Notes under the pieces: model-generated | Database searches by the model: none | Told to the model about the DNA's origin: nothing | The model's input: only the letters and a program-made list of their open reading frames with translations | NCBI RefSeq assembly: GCF_900142215.1 | Contig: NZ_FRAC01000014.1 | Coordinates: 124,001-188,000, forward strand | Length of the DNA: 64,000 bases | Direction of reading: 5' to 3' | DNA from: Anaerocolumna jejuensis DSM 15929 | GTDB lineage: Bacteria; Bacillota; Clostridia; Lachnospirales; Lachnospiraceae | Shown: positions 16,116 to 25,273 of the stretch, piece by piece | How positions within the stretch are numbered: position 1 is the first letter of the stretch | Layout: each line of letters opens with the position of its first letter | Made by a program: the position numbers and the translations under genes

Positions 16116-18833
16116 CTAAATCAGGTCAACTCTTATTCCGTGAACAGAATTGCTGTCCAGCTTCTGAATCGCCTCCCTGGAAAGGACAAATTTCTCAGCC
16201 TCATTCCCTAACGGCTCCTTATCCAAAGCAGCAGCTCCGATATGATATTCACCGAATTCTTTCCCTTCCCTGTTTATATAGGTTACGGCAAAGCTCCTGC
16301 CGCCGAATTCAAAGGATACCTCGGCCTTTCCCTCTTCATCAAACTGCTCCTTTAACAGCTTTGGCTCCAGAAGGAGTGCGCCGTAATCTCCCTTCACTCC
16401 GAACATTTCCGTTAATACGGTAAGCAGCAGCCAGCTTGCCGAGCCTGTCAGGTAGTGGTACAAGCCCCTGCCGTTATCCCCGATATATTCCGGAATTCCC
16501 GGATATATCCTGCTCTTTTCGAAATCACTTAAATGGGAATAGAGGCTGTTTATGACCTTATAGCCTTCCTTTATAAAATTCCTCTGGTAGAGGGCATTGC
16601 CATACATAACTGCCATATGGGCAAAGACCGCTCCATTTTCCTTGCTGCCGTAAGCAAAGCCGAACATTCTGCCAAGGTCAGTCTTTAATTCATGGAAGTC
16701 GGTATTAAGCTTATAGCCTCCCAGCTCTTTGGCATACAGGTACTTATCTGCGGCAGCTGTAATGTCCTTTACCTGCTCCTTTTCGGCAATGCCGGACATA
16801 ATGGTGAATACCTGGCCTGTCAGCATCATACGGACGCCTTTCGGATTATCGCCTTCCACTCTTCTTCCGTTATTATCGTAATAGCTGTTGTACCAGGAAT
16901 AACCCTCACTGTCACTAATCCACTCTGTTTTCCTGATGTGTTCTTTTATCCAGTTTCCCTTCTTTATCAGGTTTTCTGCAAGCTCTGACAGGGATATCTC
17001 CTTTTTCCTTCCGCTTACGGTATGTCTTACCTTATCACAATAGCTATGTAAGAGCTCTGCCTTTGCCTTGCCGTCCTCATAAAGCTCCTCCTCGTTCCGA
17101 AGGAGTATAAATAATTCCTCAAGGAGGGATACCTTCTCCATGCCCTCCTCTTTTAGATGGCGGAGCATCTCACCTAGCTGCACCAGATTCTGGCCGTAAA
17201 GCGCACTAAAGGCAACGCTTTCTCCCCGCTCCTTTGCCATATCAAGGGCATCGTTCCAGTCAGCCCCCCGAAGGCGCATATGGTTATGTTCTCCCACATC
17301 GTAAAAGGCGGTCAGAAGCTGTATCAGCACATGCTCCAATACCGTACCCTTATATTCGGCCTGCTCCTCTGTCCGGAGGCTATTACCGTCCTCCGCCTTC
17401 CACAGAAGGTCTTTTTCTTCTCCTCTTACTGCCTGAGGGTCTTTAAAATAAGTATTTTCCTGAAATAAAAGTCCTGTATCGCCAGTCTGCATAATGTAGA
17501 GCCTGGTGGTCAAAAAGGGCCATACGCCGTGATCCATCCATACTCTGGTAATGTTATTCCTGTCTGCTATAAATTCACCCTGCTCTGTGCCAATAATTGT
17601 GGCATTGCTTCCGTCTGCACGGACTCCTGCATAGTTAGACCACAGCATTTCCCTGACACCCTCTGGGTTCATGATAAGCAGCGCCAGGCAGTCCTGCCAT
17701 AAATCCCTCCAGCCTCTTCCGCCTTTTCCGTAGTCATGGTGGGGAAGGAAGGAACAGCCGTAAATTCTGCGAAGTATGGGCTGGAAGTCCACCCATTGCA
17801 TCCATGCGTCAAAATTCTTGGAAGCGGTATGGTATTTGATATTCAGCTTCTCCAGCCAGCTTTTTTTCGCTTCTGCAAGGGCTTTCTCAGAATATGCTTT
17901 GGAAAGGTAAGGCTTCGCCTGGGATAGAAAATCTTCTTTGCTCTTCCCATAGCCAATTACTACGATATAGGTTTTTTCTTCCCCTTTTTTCAGGGTGCAG
18001 GTCTCATAGGCAATACCTCCCAGGGTCTCATAGCCATCCTTATGAAAACCTGCTTTTACCGGTTCCTTCTCTTCCAGCAGGGCTCTGGGGTTAATAAGAG
18101 AACCCCCTTCTCCAATAAAATCTTCTATTACCGGATAGAAGCCTGCGGGCAGCTCCGGTGCCTCACCCTCCATATGTGGTGCAGCTTCCGCACTTCCCGC
18201 TACGCCATATACGACTTCATTCTTCCTGTGTCCTCTTTCATCAAAGGTCAGGGTAGGATTTAGCAGAATACCCTCCTTTACCGTTTCCATCCGGTGAAGC
18301 AGGGAGGTTACATGCCTATGGTCCCTGATATTATCCGCAGACCGTCCATATAACGGAATTGCAGCAGTGGGAGTTATGGTGATATCCTCAAAAGGAGCCC
18401 TTAAGGTCACCAGCATAACCTCCAGGGTATCCGCCAGGGGGACAAAGGAGGTGATTTCTGCTTCTATCCCATACTCTTTAGAGGTTCTCTTTACTGTATG
18501 CCACATCATTCCTGCCATCAGGAGGGTTTTATCCTTTTCCTTGCTGAAAAGCCCTGCTTCCTGCCAGGCAGAAGCTCCTGCAGCCGACCAAAGCCCTTTC
18601 TCTTTAATATTGACCCAAAAGTTTCTGGTGCCTTTTTTATCATGCAGCTCTTCACTGCTTACAGGGGCCAGTAAAAACGTATTCTGCCCCATTTTATTAT
18701 CTCCTCCAAGACTTGGTGTAACACTTGCCATGACTCCCTTTTCATTTGCCAGGGGAAAATACAGATACCCCGTTAGCTCAGGGTCTTTCAGGCTAAATGT
18801 CCCGTTCTCATCCAAATATTGATATCCTTTCAT
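16116..18833 (-). CDS. GH94 family glycoside phosphorylase
   Basis: 905 residues from the ATG preceded by AGGAGAGG; a more upstream ATG at 18890 has no ribosome site. GH94 enzymes phosphorolyse beta-glucosidic disaccharides or oligosaccharides (cellobiose, laminaribiose, cellodextrin, beta-1,2-glucan) to sugar-1-phosphate. Visible motifs are GKGGRGWRDLWQDCLAL, the substrate-contacting RDxxQD region, and GADWNDALDMA, whose Asp corresponds to the general acid region. The N-terminal beta-sandwich starts GYQYLDENGTF. No signal peptide is present, so it is cytoplasmic. Substrate specificity cannot be read from sequence, and no sugar transporter is adjacent. Confidence 0.85.
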   Translation of the reverse strand: MKGYQYLDENGTFSLKDPELTGYLYFPLANEKGVMASVTPSLGGDNKMGQNTFLLAPVSSEELHDKKGTRNFWVNIKEKGLWSAAGASAWQEAGLFSKEKDKTLLMAGMMWHTVKRTSKEYGIEAEITSFVPLADTLEVMLVTLRAPFEDITITPTAAIPLYGRSADNIRDHRHVTSLLHRMETVKEGILLNPTLTFDERGHRKNEVVYGVAGSAEAAPHMEGEAPELPAGFYPVIEDFIGEGGSLINPRALLEEKEPVKAGFHKDGYETLGGIAYETCTLKKGEEKTYIVVIGYGKSKEDFLSQAKPYLSKAYSEKALAEAKKSWLEKLNIKYHTASKNFDAWMQWVDFQPILRRIYGCSFLPHHDYGKGGRGWRDLWQDCLALLIMNPEGVREMLWSNYAGVRADGSNATIIGTEQGEFIADRNNITRVWMDHGVWPFLTTRLYIMQTGDTGLLFQENTYFKDPQAVRGEEKDLLWKAEDGNSLRTEEQAEYKGTVLEHVLIQLLTAFYDVGEHNHMRLRGADWNDALDMAKERGESVAFSALYGQNLVQLGEMLRHLKEEGMEKVSLLEELFILLRNEEELYEDGKAKAELLHSYCDKVRHTVSGRKKEISLSELAENLIKKGNWIKEHIRKTEWISDSEGYSWYNSYYDNNGRRVEGDNPKGVRMMLTGQVFTIMSGIAEKEQVKDITAAADKYLYAKELGGYKLNTDFHELKTDLGRMFGFAYGSKENGAVFAHMAVMYGNALYQRNFIKEGYKVINSLYSHLSDFEKSRIYPGIPEYIGDNGRGLYHYLTGSASWLLLTVLTEMFGVKGDYGALLLEPKLLKEQFDEEGKAEVSFEFGGRSFAVTYINREGKEFGEYHIGAAALDKEPLGNEAEKFVLSREAIQKLDSNSVHGIRVDLI

Positions 18834-18982
18834 GTCCTCTCCTATCCGCTCTTCAATCTGAAATAAAATCGTTTCAATTAAATTTTGCATTACGATGCAT
18901 TAAAGTGTGTTCTTCATTGTCCATTGTCTACTAAATTTCTTATATTTTCTTTGCTATAATAGAAATTATATATAATATTAAT

Positions 18983-19013
18983 AAAAAAAACAATCTAATT
19001 TTACTTAGATTGT
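18983..19013 (-). terminator. Hairpin with T-tract on the minus strand
   Basis: acaatctaa / ttagattgt (18990-19013) is followed on the minus strand by eight T. It lies 245 bp past the ppk stop and is a possible backup terminator. Between it and ppk lies a degenerate series of AATCATTTTTAAT-like words (about 19153-19190). Confidence 0.55.
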
Positions 19014-19188
19014 CCGCTTCTTTTTATTATAAAACTGCATTTATTACTTATTTTCTCATATTTGTAATGCTTTTCCAAACGGACCTAAAGCCTTGAATGC
19101 CAGAAGCTTTTTTCATTCACCAAGCCCTTACGCACTGATAAACACTGCATTTTCAATCACTTTTAATCATTTTTAATTATTTTCAATC

Positions 19189-19229
19189 AAAAGAAACTGC
19201 CGCAATTTTATTCAGTCCTTTTGCGGCAG
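19189..19229 (-). terminator. Terminator of the ppx-ppk operon
   Basis: ctgccgcaa (19197-19205) pairs with ttgcggcag (19221-19229); the minus strand continues TTTCTTTT. It is positioned just past the ppk stop. Confidence 0.8.
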
Positions 19230-19257
19230 CCTCTCTTACTTTAAAAATGGTATTTTA

Positions 19258-21393
19258 TTATTTTTTTGATTTTTTTATGCTTCTGATTCTTTTAAAAAAA
19301 CTGGTGATATAGTCTTTGGGAGCTGTATTTTTGCCCTCTTTCCTCAATGCCTCTTCTATAAAGCTTTGCTGGGCATCTAAAGGAATACCGCTTCCCCCGG
19401 TCTTTTGATAAGTTCCGTCACGTTCCACTACTCTTGCCTTTACGTTATCGGAAAACATCACCTCAAGAATATGGTAAAGCCTTTGCCTGATATCCTCATC
19501 CATAATGGGGCATGCAATTTCCACTCTTCTTCTGGTATTTCTGGTCATCATATCCGCCGAGGATATATAAAGCCTGGCATCCTTTCCCTTTCCAAAGCAA
19601 TATATTCTGGAATGTTCAAGAAAACGTCCTACTATACTGTATACGGTTATATTTTCTGTCTTCCCTTTTATTCCCGGAAGAAGACAGCAGATGCCACGGA
19701 TTATCAGCTTCACCTCAACCCCAGCCTGAGAAGCTTCGGAAAGCTTGCCCATAATTTCCTTATCCGTCAGGGAATTCGATTTCATAATAATGCAGGCTTC
19801 CTGTCCCTTTCTTGCCTTATCCGTCTCATTATCAATCAGGGCCAAGATATTGCTTTTAAAGAAATAGGGTGCCACAAAGAGATTGTTATAATTTCCCTGC
19901 AGATTTGCTATGGACATATTTTTAAAGAATTCATTGGCTTCCTGGCCCAGCTCCTGGTTAGCTGTAATAAGCGACAGGTCGGAATACAGCTTTGCGGTTT
20001 TTTCGTTGTAATTGCCTGTCCCAATCTGGGTCACATAAAATACCCTGTTTCTGTCCCTTCTGGTTATCAGACAGATTTTACTGTGTACCTTAAAGCCTTC
20101 AAAGCCGTAAATCACCGTACAGCCGGCATCTTCCAGCCTCTCCGCCCATTCTATGTTGTTCTTTTCATCAAATCTTGCCTTTAATTCCATAAGAACGGTT
20201 ACTTCTTTGTTATTTTCCGCTGCATTGCAAAGGTAGTCAATAATTCTGGAATTTCTGGACAATCGGTATATTGTAATTTTAATGGAAATGACCGCAGAGT
20301 CCTGGGCACTTTCTCTTAACAACTGAAGAAAGGGCTCCATCTGGTCGTAGGGGAAGAAAAGCAGGATATCCTTATGCCTGCATTGGGCAGTGATACTCTC
20401 ATTACTGCTCAGATAGGAGGGAAACTGCGGTTTAAATTCAGGATAGCTCAGCTGTTTTATCAGGGATACCCCTATGTGACTATGCAGGTCAAAGACATAG
20501 GACAGTACTAACGGTGCTTCACTTACAAATACCTGCTCTTTTGTCAGATGGAGTTTGGACAGAAGAAAATTGCTCAGATCCTTGCTTAAATGTCCCTGTA
20601 CCTCCAGCCTTACAGGAGATAACCGGGACCGTTTTTTAATGACTTTTTTCATACGCTCCCTGAAATCGTCATCCACCTCGAAGATTTCATCCTCCGGGCT
20701 GATATCCGCATTTCTGGTAACGGATATGATAGCCGCACATTCTATCTTATACATACCGAAAATATCACCTATATGCTCCAACACGACCTTCTCTGTCATG
20801 ATATAACTGGTTTCCGTACCGGTCAGCATAAAAAAGGCTGGCAGGGACTGGGAAATCGGGATCAGCCCGAATTTCGTGGATTCCCCTGTGAACTCACAGA
20901 TGATATAGATACTTTTATTGCTGAGATGGGGAAAAGGATGTCTGGAATCGATTACCTGGGGCGAGAGTATGGGCATTATCTCATCCTCAAAAATCTTATC
21001 CAGCTGCTTTTTCTCATTTTTTTTCAATTCATTACTATCCAGATTACGTATTCCAAATTCACGGAGTTTCTCTTCTACCATCAGGTAAACTCTGTCTCTT
21101 TCCTTATACAAGGGGACTGCTTCCTGAAAGATAAGCTCCAGCTGCTGTCCGGCAGTCAGTCCGGTCTTATCGTCCACGTTGTTATCCATATACATAAGGT
21201 CAGTTAGGCTCCCCACTCTTATCATGAAGAATTCATCCAGATTACTTGTGAATATGGAGATAAATTTCAGGCGTTCATAAAGAGGCACAGACTCCTCCTC
21301 TGCTTCCTCCAAAACCCTGCGGTTAAAGCGAAGCCATGAAAGTTCCCTGTTTTGCATAAAGGAATTTTGGAAATTATTTTCCGGATGGGGCAT
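19258..21393 (-). CDS. ppk1: Polyphosphate kinase
   Basis: 711 residues, full length for PPK1, which reversibly polymerises the gamma-phosphate of ATP into polyphosphate. The N-terminal domain contains NRELSWLRFNRRVLEEA. The two phospholipase-D-like catalytic domains carry the phosphorylated-histidine motif KVHSKICLITRR and a second FLEHSRIYCFG, plus TGNYNEKTAKLYSDL. The start two codons inside the longest frame is preferred because AAGGAG is correctly spaced from it. It overlaps the end of the ppx gene by 20 bp, so synthesis and breakdown enzymes are translationally coupled. Confidence 0.96.
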   Translation of the reverse strand: MPHPENNFQNSFMQNRELSWLRFNRRVLEEAEEESVPLYERLKFISIFTSNLDEFFMIRVGSLTDLMYMDNNVDDKTGLTAGQQLELIFQEAVPLYKERDRVYLMVEEKLREFGIRNLDSNELKKNEKKQLDKIFEDEIMPILSPQVIDSRHPFPHLSNKSIYIICEFTGESTKFGLIPISQSLPAFFMLTGTETSYIMTEKVVLEHIGDIFGMYKIECAAIISVTRNADISPEDEIFEVDDDFRERMKKVIKKRSRLSPVRLEVQGHLSKDLSNFLLSKLHLTKEQVFVSEAPLVLSYVFDLHSHIGVSLIKQLSYPEFKPQFPSYLSSNESITAQCRHKDILLFFPYDQMEPFLQLLRESAQDSAVISIKITIYRLSRNSRIIDYLCNAAENNKEVTVLMELKARFDEKNNIEWAERLEDAGCTVIYGFEGFKVHSKICLITRRDRNRVFYVTQIGTGNYNEKTAKLYSDLSLITANQELGQEANEFFKNMSIANLQGNYNNLFVAPYFFKSNILALIDNETDKARKGQEACIIMKSNSLTDKEIMGKLSEASQAGVEVKLIIRGICCLLPGIKGKTENITVYSIVGRFLEHSRIYCFGKGKDARLYISSADMMTRNTRRRVEIACPIMDEDIRQRLYHILEVMFSDNVKARVVERDGTYQKTGGSGIPLDAQQSFIEEALRKEGKNTAPKDYITSFFKRIRSIKKSKK

Positions 21394-22300
21394 AGACATT
21401 CTCCTTCATAATTCTTTCGTACAAATATCCTTCCCTTACACCATATTTGCTGACGATAATCTGCTCCGCTCCGTAAAAAGCGGCAATGGTATCAACTGCA
21501 ATAAGGCCTGGGATTATGGTATGGATTCTATCCGGTATTACCTGCAATATCGGGGCAATGGTCTGCCTTTTGCTATTATGGATTATAGTAAGCATTTCTT
21601 TGATATCAGAGGTCTTTACCGTAATATTTTCTTTGGGATATCCAAAAATCTGATTGCTTAACTTGACGGCTGCACGCATGGTTCCGCCTACACCGCAGAT
21701 ACAAGGGGATACTTCCTTTTTCAGCTCCAGGGAATGAAGGGCTTCTGTTACATGTTCCCTGATAAGGTCTCTTTCATCCTCCTTGGGTATAATCTTCTTT
21801 ACATAATTCACATACAGATTGAGGGAACCAACCGGCATACTGGTGGCATACTGAATCTGCCGGTCCTGAAAAGATACCAGCTCCGTACTGCCGCCGCCGA
21901 TATCCACCAGGGTACCGGATTCACCCTGAAACACCTTAATGGCTCCCATAAAGTCAAGGGTAGCCTCCTCTTCACCGGAAAGCAATTCCACATGAAGGCC
22001 CGTTACCTCTTTGATTTTATCAATAACTTCTTTGGTATTTACAATGTTTCTTAAGGAAGCGGTAGCAAAGACATTAAGCTCCTTCTCTCCTATACCAAAG
22101 TTTGCAATATACAGCTTATACTCTTCCAATATGGAACAGGCTCTATTGATACCTGTCGAACTGAGTCTTTCGTTTTTTATGTAATTCACAAGACCAGCCA
22201 TGGTTTTCTTTTCAAAGATTGATTTCAGACTGCCGTCACTCTGTTCATAGACACATAACCTCATGGTGTTGGAGCCTAAATCCACTATTGCATACAGCAT
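21374..22300 (-). CDS. ppx: Exopolyphosphatase / pppGpp phosphohydrolase family protein
   Basis: 308 residues of the Ppx/GppA family (ASKHA fold), the short form without the C-terminal HD domain. Motifs are YAIVDLGSNTMRL (phosphate 1), GTLVDIGGGSTEL (phosphate 2), the nearby SGEEEA motif and CGVGGTMRAAVKL. Members release phosphate from polyphosphate ends and may hydrolyse pppGpp. Overlap with ppk1 supports polyphosphate as substrate. The start has AGGAGG upstream. Confidence 0.93.
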   Translation of the reverse strand: MLYAIVDLGSNTMRLCVYEQSDGSLKSIFEKKTMAGLVNYIKNERLSSTGINRACSILEEYKLYIANFGIGEKELNVFATASLRNIVNTKEVIDKIKEVTGLHVELLSGEEEATLDFMGAIKVFQGESGTLVDIGGGSTELVSFQDRQIQYATSMPVGSLNLYVNYVKKIIPKEDERDLIREHVTEALHSLELKKEVSPCICGVGGTMRAAVKLSNQIFGYPKENITVKTSDIKEMLTIIHNSKRQTIAPILQVIPDRIHTIIPGLIAVDTIAAFYGAEQIIVSKYGVREGYLYERIMKENVYAPSGK

Positions 22301-22405
22301 ACAAATCCTCCTGTCTGCCGGTGTTCAATCTACAAGCATTGTATCCCGGCATTGTTTATTTTATGTAAAGCAATTATTAAGACAGTGTAAAATCGGTACA
22401 TAAAA

Positions 22406-22963
22406 CTAGTTTTTTTGTTTTAAAATGTCGTATCCTCTTGTAAGTACCTCTGATCTGATATAACGAAAAGTCTCCTCTTCCCCTTTTTCCTTTAACATGG
22501 CAAGAAGCCTTTCCAATAACATTTCCGTATCCGGATGGATCAGATAATGCTTTCTGGAACCATTAAAATAATCCAGGGCATCACTGTCCTTGTAAGCATC
22601 CTTATGGTATATCCGGCAGGCCGCCACTCTGTCACAAAACATTTCGACCACATAATTGACAGGCATCCTCATGCCCGTCATGGGAGCACCTTCATTTAAG
22701 CTGTAATCGATCCAATACTCCAAATGATGCTTATTCCGTCCCTTATGGTGAAGCCAGGCCAGGCTGTAGCCCTTGTCTTCCCTTTCCGCATTGTTGGGAC
22801 TTCTGTTTCCCTGAAAATACTTCGCGCCTACGAAAAATTCCACAGGACTGTATTTAGACATATCATGGAGAAGTCCCTGTCTGTAAAGCCCTGCTTTAAA
22901 ACAATATTTCATAACCAGACGTTTGTGATGATTAATTGTTCTTAAATGCTGTAACCACTTCAT
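22406..22963 (-). CDS. DUF5662 family protein
   Basis: 185 residues from the ATG preceded by ATAGGTG; the longer frame to 23101 would need a GTG with no spaced ribosome site. His/Asp-rich motifs resemble a metal-dependent HD-like arrangement: GLLHDMSKYSPVEF (about 30-43) and WLHHKGRNKHHLEYW (about 67-81). The family is widespread in gut Firmicutes and uncharacterised as far as I know. It is a single gene 106 bp upstream of ppx on the same strand. A hydrolase role is speculation. Confidence 0.75.
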   Translation of the reverse strand: MKWLQHLRTINHHKRLVMKYCFKAGLYRQGLLHDMSKYSPVEFFVGAKYFQGNRSPNNAEREDKGYSLAWLHHKGRNKHHLEYWIDYSLNEGAPMTGMRMPVNYVVEMFCDRVAACRIYHKDAYKDSDALDYFNGSRKHYLIHPDTEMLLERLLAMLKEKGEEETFRYIRSEVLTRGYDILKQKN

Positions 22964-23286
22964 ATTTACACCTATTGCATACCGCAGGTATGCTGACAGA
23001 AAGTCTCGTTTGTTCTGCCGGCTATTCTGCTGTATTGCCACAAATAAAAAGGAGCAGAAGAATCTGTGTGTGTTATCCTTTCGTATCCGATTTTCTTTCA
23101 CTCCTGTAAATTAATTTCTTTAATCAATTATAACCCTGCACAGCTTATAAATAGGTTCCCCGCAGGAATACCTATAACCACTTGGCAAGCCAAATCACTG
23201 GAAGCTGTCTCAGCCTCTGCGGCTTTTAAGTTTGGGTTAATTATATTCTTTCATCCCTTCTAATGCAACAACTTATACGGAAAAAA
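22964..23286. other. Intergenic region, nothing recognised
   Basis: 323 bp between the DUF5662 gene and the amino-acid permease. No convincing gene, terminator or repeat was seen. Confidence 0.4.
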
Positions 23287-24756
23287 TTAAGATTCTTCCT
23301 TCTCACCGTCCTCTCCGGTTCCCTTATTTTCCGGTAACTCCCCGGCCGTAAGCTCCTTTGACATTTCATAGCTCAATCTGTCACCGGTCTGATAGGAACT
23401 GCCTTTTCTTTCCTTGTTTTTCTGGTAGAGCTTCATGAAGAAATAGGAGATACTATAAAAAGCTACAACGGCAAGTCCTGCTATCAACCCTGTTCCCTGA
23501 CCTTTGATAAAGGGCATACAGGCAATTGCAGCAATTAAACAAATGAGTACGAACAAAGAGGAATAAGGAAAGCCTTCAAGCCGCAATTTATCCTCCGGTT
23601 TTCCATACCTTTTACGAAAATGGATATGGGAGGCCATTATCATGGCATAGGTAAAAAGAGAGGAAAAACCGCCGGCACTGATTAAGAACAGATACACCTG
23701 GGGCAGAAGCATGCCAACAAAAAGTCCAAGGAGCATGGCAGCACCGGAAAATAAGATGCCTTTGTATGGAACCTCACTCTTTTCCTTTAAAAAGGTTGGT
23801 GCATGACCTTCATCTGCAAGAGAACGAATCATTCTTCCCAAACCAAACATAGCGGCCAGCATGGTAGAGAGTATGGCAGTGATTAATACAATATTTAATA
23901 CCGTTCCCGCCCAGCCATAGCCAAAGCGGTTCAGGGCCGCTACCATAGGGCTTGTATCCTCATTAATATCACCGGTAGGAATCAGAAAGAGCAGCACTCC
24001 CACAGATATTATATAAAGGCCTAACAGCAGGACAACGATTTTTCGAATTGCCTTCGGTACGGTCACCCTTGGCTCCTTTGCTTCCGAAGCAGCCAGTCCT
24101 ACCACTTCAAAGCCTGCATAGGCGAACATAATGATTAACATGCTTCCTGCCAATCCTCTGAACCCATTTGCAAAGAACGGCTCGGAAAGAAAAGCCGGAC
24201 GGTTGTATACGGCACCATTATGACCAACAGCACCTCTTATTGCCCCGATGATTAAAAGTCCTCCCATTATAATAAAGGCAGCAATGGTAATTATCTTAAC
24301 GGCAGCCAGACTGCTTTCCAGCTTGCTAAGCCTGCTGGCTCCCAGCAGGTTAATGAGGGTTACACCAACAATAATGGAACTTCCCACTATGATAGTGGAA
24401 ATACCGGGAAACCAGTTTTTTATTAAAATTGATATGGCTGTTGCTTCACTGGACATGGCAAAGATCATACCTGTCCAGTAAACCCAGCCGGTAACAAAGC
24501 CCGCTCCCTGTCCATAGGCATCTGCCGCAAAGCCTTTAAAGGAGCCGACACCCGGATTATTCACTGTCATTTCGGAAAGGGCAAATAAAATGAAATAAAC
24601 TAAAATTCCTCCCAATATATAAGAAAGGATAATGGATGGCCCGGCAGAATGGATGGCAACGGATGAACCCAAAAAGAAGGAACCTCCAATTACTGAGCCT
24701 ACCGCCATCATTGTCAGCTGCCAGGCTGATAATCCTTTTTCACGCTTTTCTCCCAT
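23287..24756 (-). CDS. APC-superfamily amino acid permease
   Basis: About 489 residues with 12 predicted membrane helices. The helix-1 signature TMMAVGSVIGGSFFLGS, with its unwound glycine motif, and SEMTVNNPGVGSFKGFA are typical of amino-acid/polyamine/organocation transporters. Substrates are usually cationic or neutral amino acids driven by H+; the exact one is not readable. A hydrophilic acidic tail follows helix 12. The start is set at the ATG five codons in, where GGAGGT is spaced by five bases. It is divergent from the MATE gene, with palindrome P2 between them. Confidence 0.9.
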   Translation of the reverse strand: MGEKREKGLSAWQLTMMAVGSVIGGSFFLGSSVAIHSAGPSIILSYILGGILVYFILFALSEMTVNNPGVGSFKGFAADAYGQGAGFVTGWVYWTGMIFAMSSEATAISILIKNWFPGISTIIVGSSIIVGVTLINLLGASRLSKLESSLAAVKIITIAAFIIMGGLLIIGAIRGAVGHNGAVYNRPAFLSEPFFANGFRGLAGSMLIIMFAYAGFEVVGLAASEAKEPRVTVPKAIRKIVVLLLGLYIISVGVLLFLIPTGDINEDTSPMVAALNRFGYGWAGTVLNIVLITAILSTMLAAMFGLGRMIRSLADEGHAPTFLKEKSEVPYKGILFSGAAMLLGLFVGMLLPQVYLFLISAGGFSSLFTYAMIMASHIHFRKRYGKPEDKLRLEGFPYSSLFVLICLIAAIACMPFIKGQGTGLIAGLAVVAFYSISYFFMKLYQKNKERKGSSYQTGDRLSYEMSKELTAGELPENKGTGEDGEKEES

Positions 24757-24893
24757 ACATACCTCCATGCATAAAATTAAACAGTATTTCTAATATAGTA
24801 TCTCTCATAATATTTAATAGATGCATGGACGTATTTTCCTTTTTAATTCAAGTTTTGGTATGAATGGCAAACGGTAGTTTTTCAAAATGGGAC

Positions 24894-25107
24894 GGCAATT
24901 TGTATAAAATAATAAGCAGAAAGGCTTCGATTCCAATGTATAAGAAGTCCTAATTCTCTGAAGCTTTTGTGCTGGACATATCATCAAACTGATAACTCGC
25001 TGAGCTCAGACAATCTGTTTGATGATATAGCACAAAAGCTTCAGAGAAAAGGACTTCTAATACATTTCCATAGGCACATTTCTGCTTATTATTTTATGCA
25101 AATTGCC
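24894..25107. repeat. Long palindromic element P2
   Basis: About 214 bp, imperfect. The arm ggcaatttgtataaaataat (from 24894) is mirrored by the complementary arm ending at 25107, and the stem continues through agaagtcct, ctctgaagcttttgtgct and atatcatcaaac. The tip contains AACTCGCTGAGCTCAGACAA, resembling the reverse complement of the P1 tip. Outer arms differ completely from P1 and P3. It lies between two divergent transporter genes, so it is not a shared 3' terminator. Confidence 0.85.
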
Positions 25108-25128
25108 TGGTTATTGAAATTGCTTTGA

Positions 25129-25182
25129 AGGGCAAGTTGAAGGTGCATTGCAGGGCAAATTGTTGGTGTATTGCGGGCAAAT
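25129..25182. repeat. 23-bp tandem repeat, about 2.4 copies
   Basis: agggcaagttgaaggtgcattgc-like unit at 25129-25151, a variant at 25152-25174 and a partial copy to 25182. It lies upstream of the MATE gene, next to P2. Confidence 0.6.
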
Positions 25183-25273
25183 CAGCTTTCTATTTTCTTT
25201 TAACTATGCTACAATGGAAAAATATTTAATTTGACAGATAAAAGATATTATAACGGATTGCATCAATTTCAAG

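Noticed and set aside
18834..18890. Upstream ATG for the GH94 gene.
   Set aside because: No ribosome site; the downstream ATG has AGGAGAGG and matches the family N-terminus.
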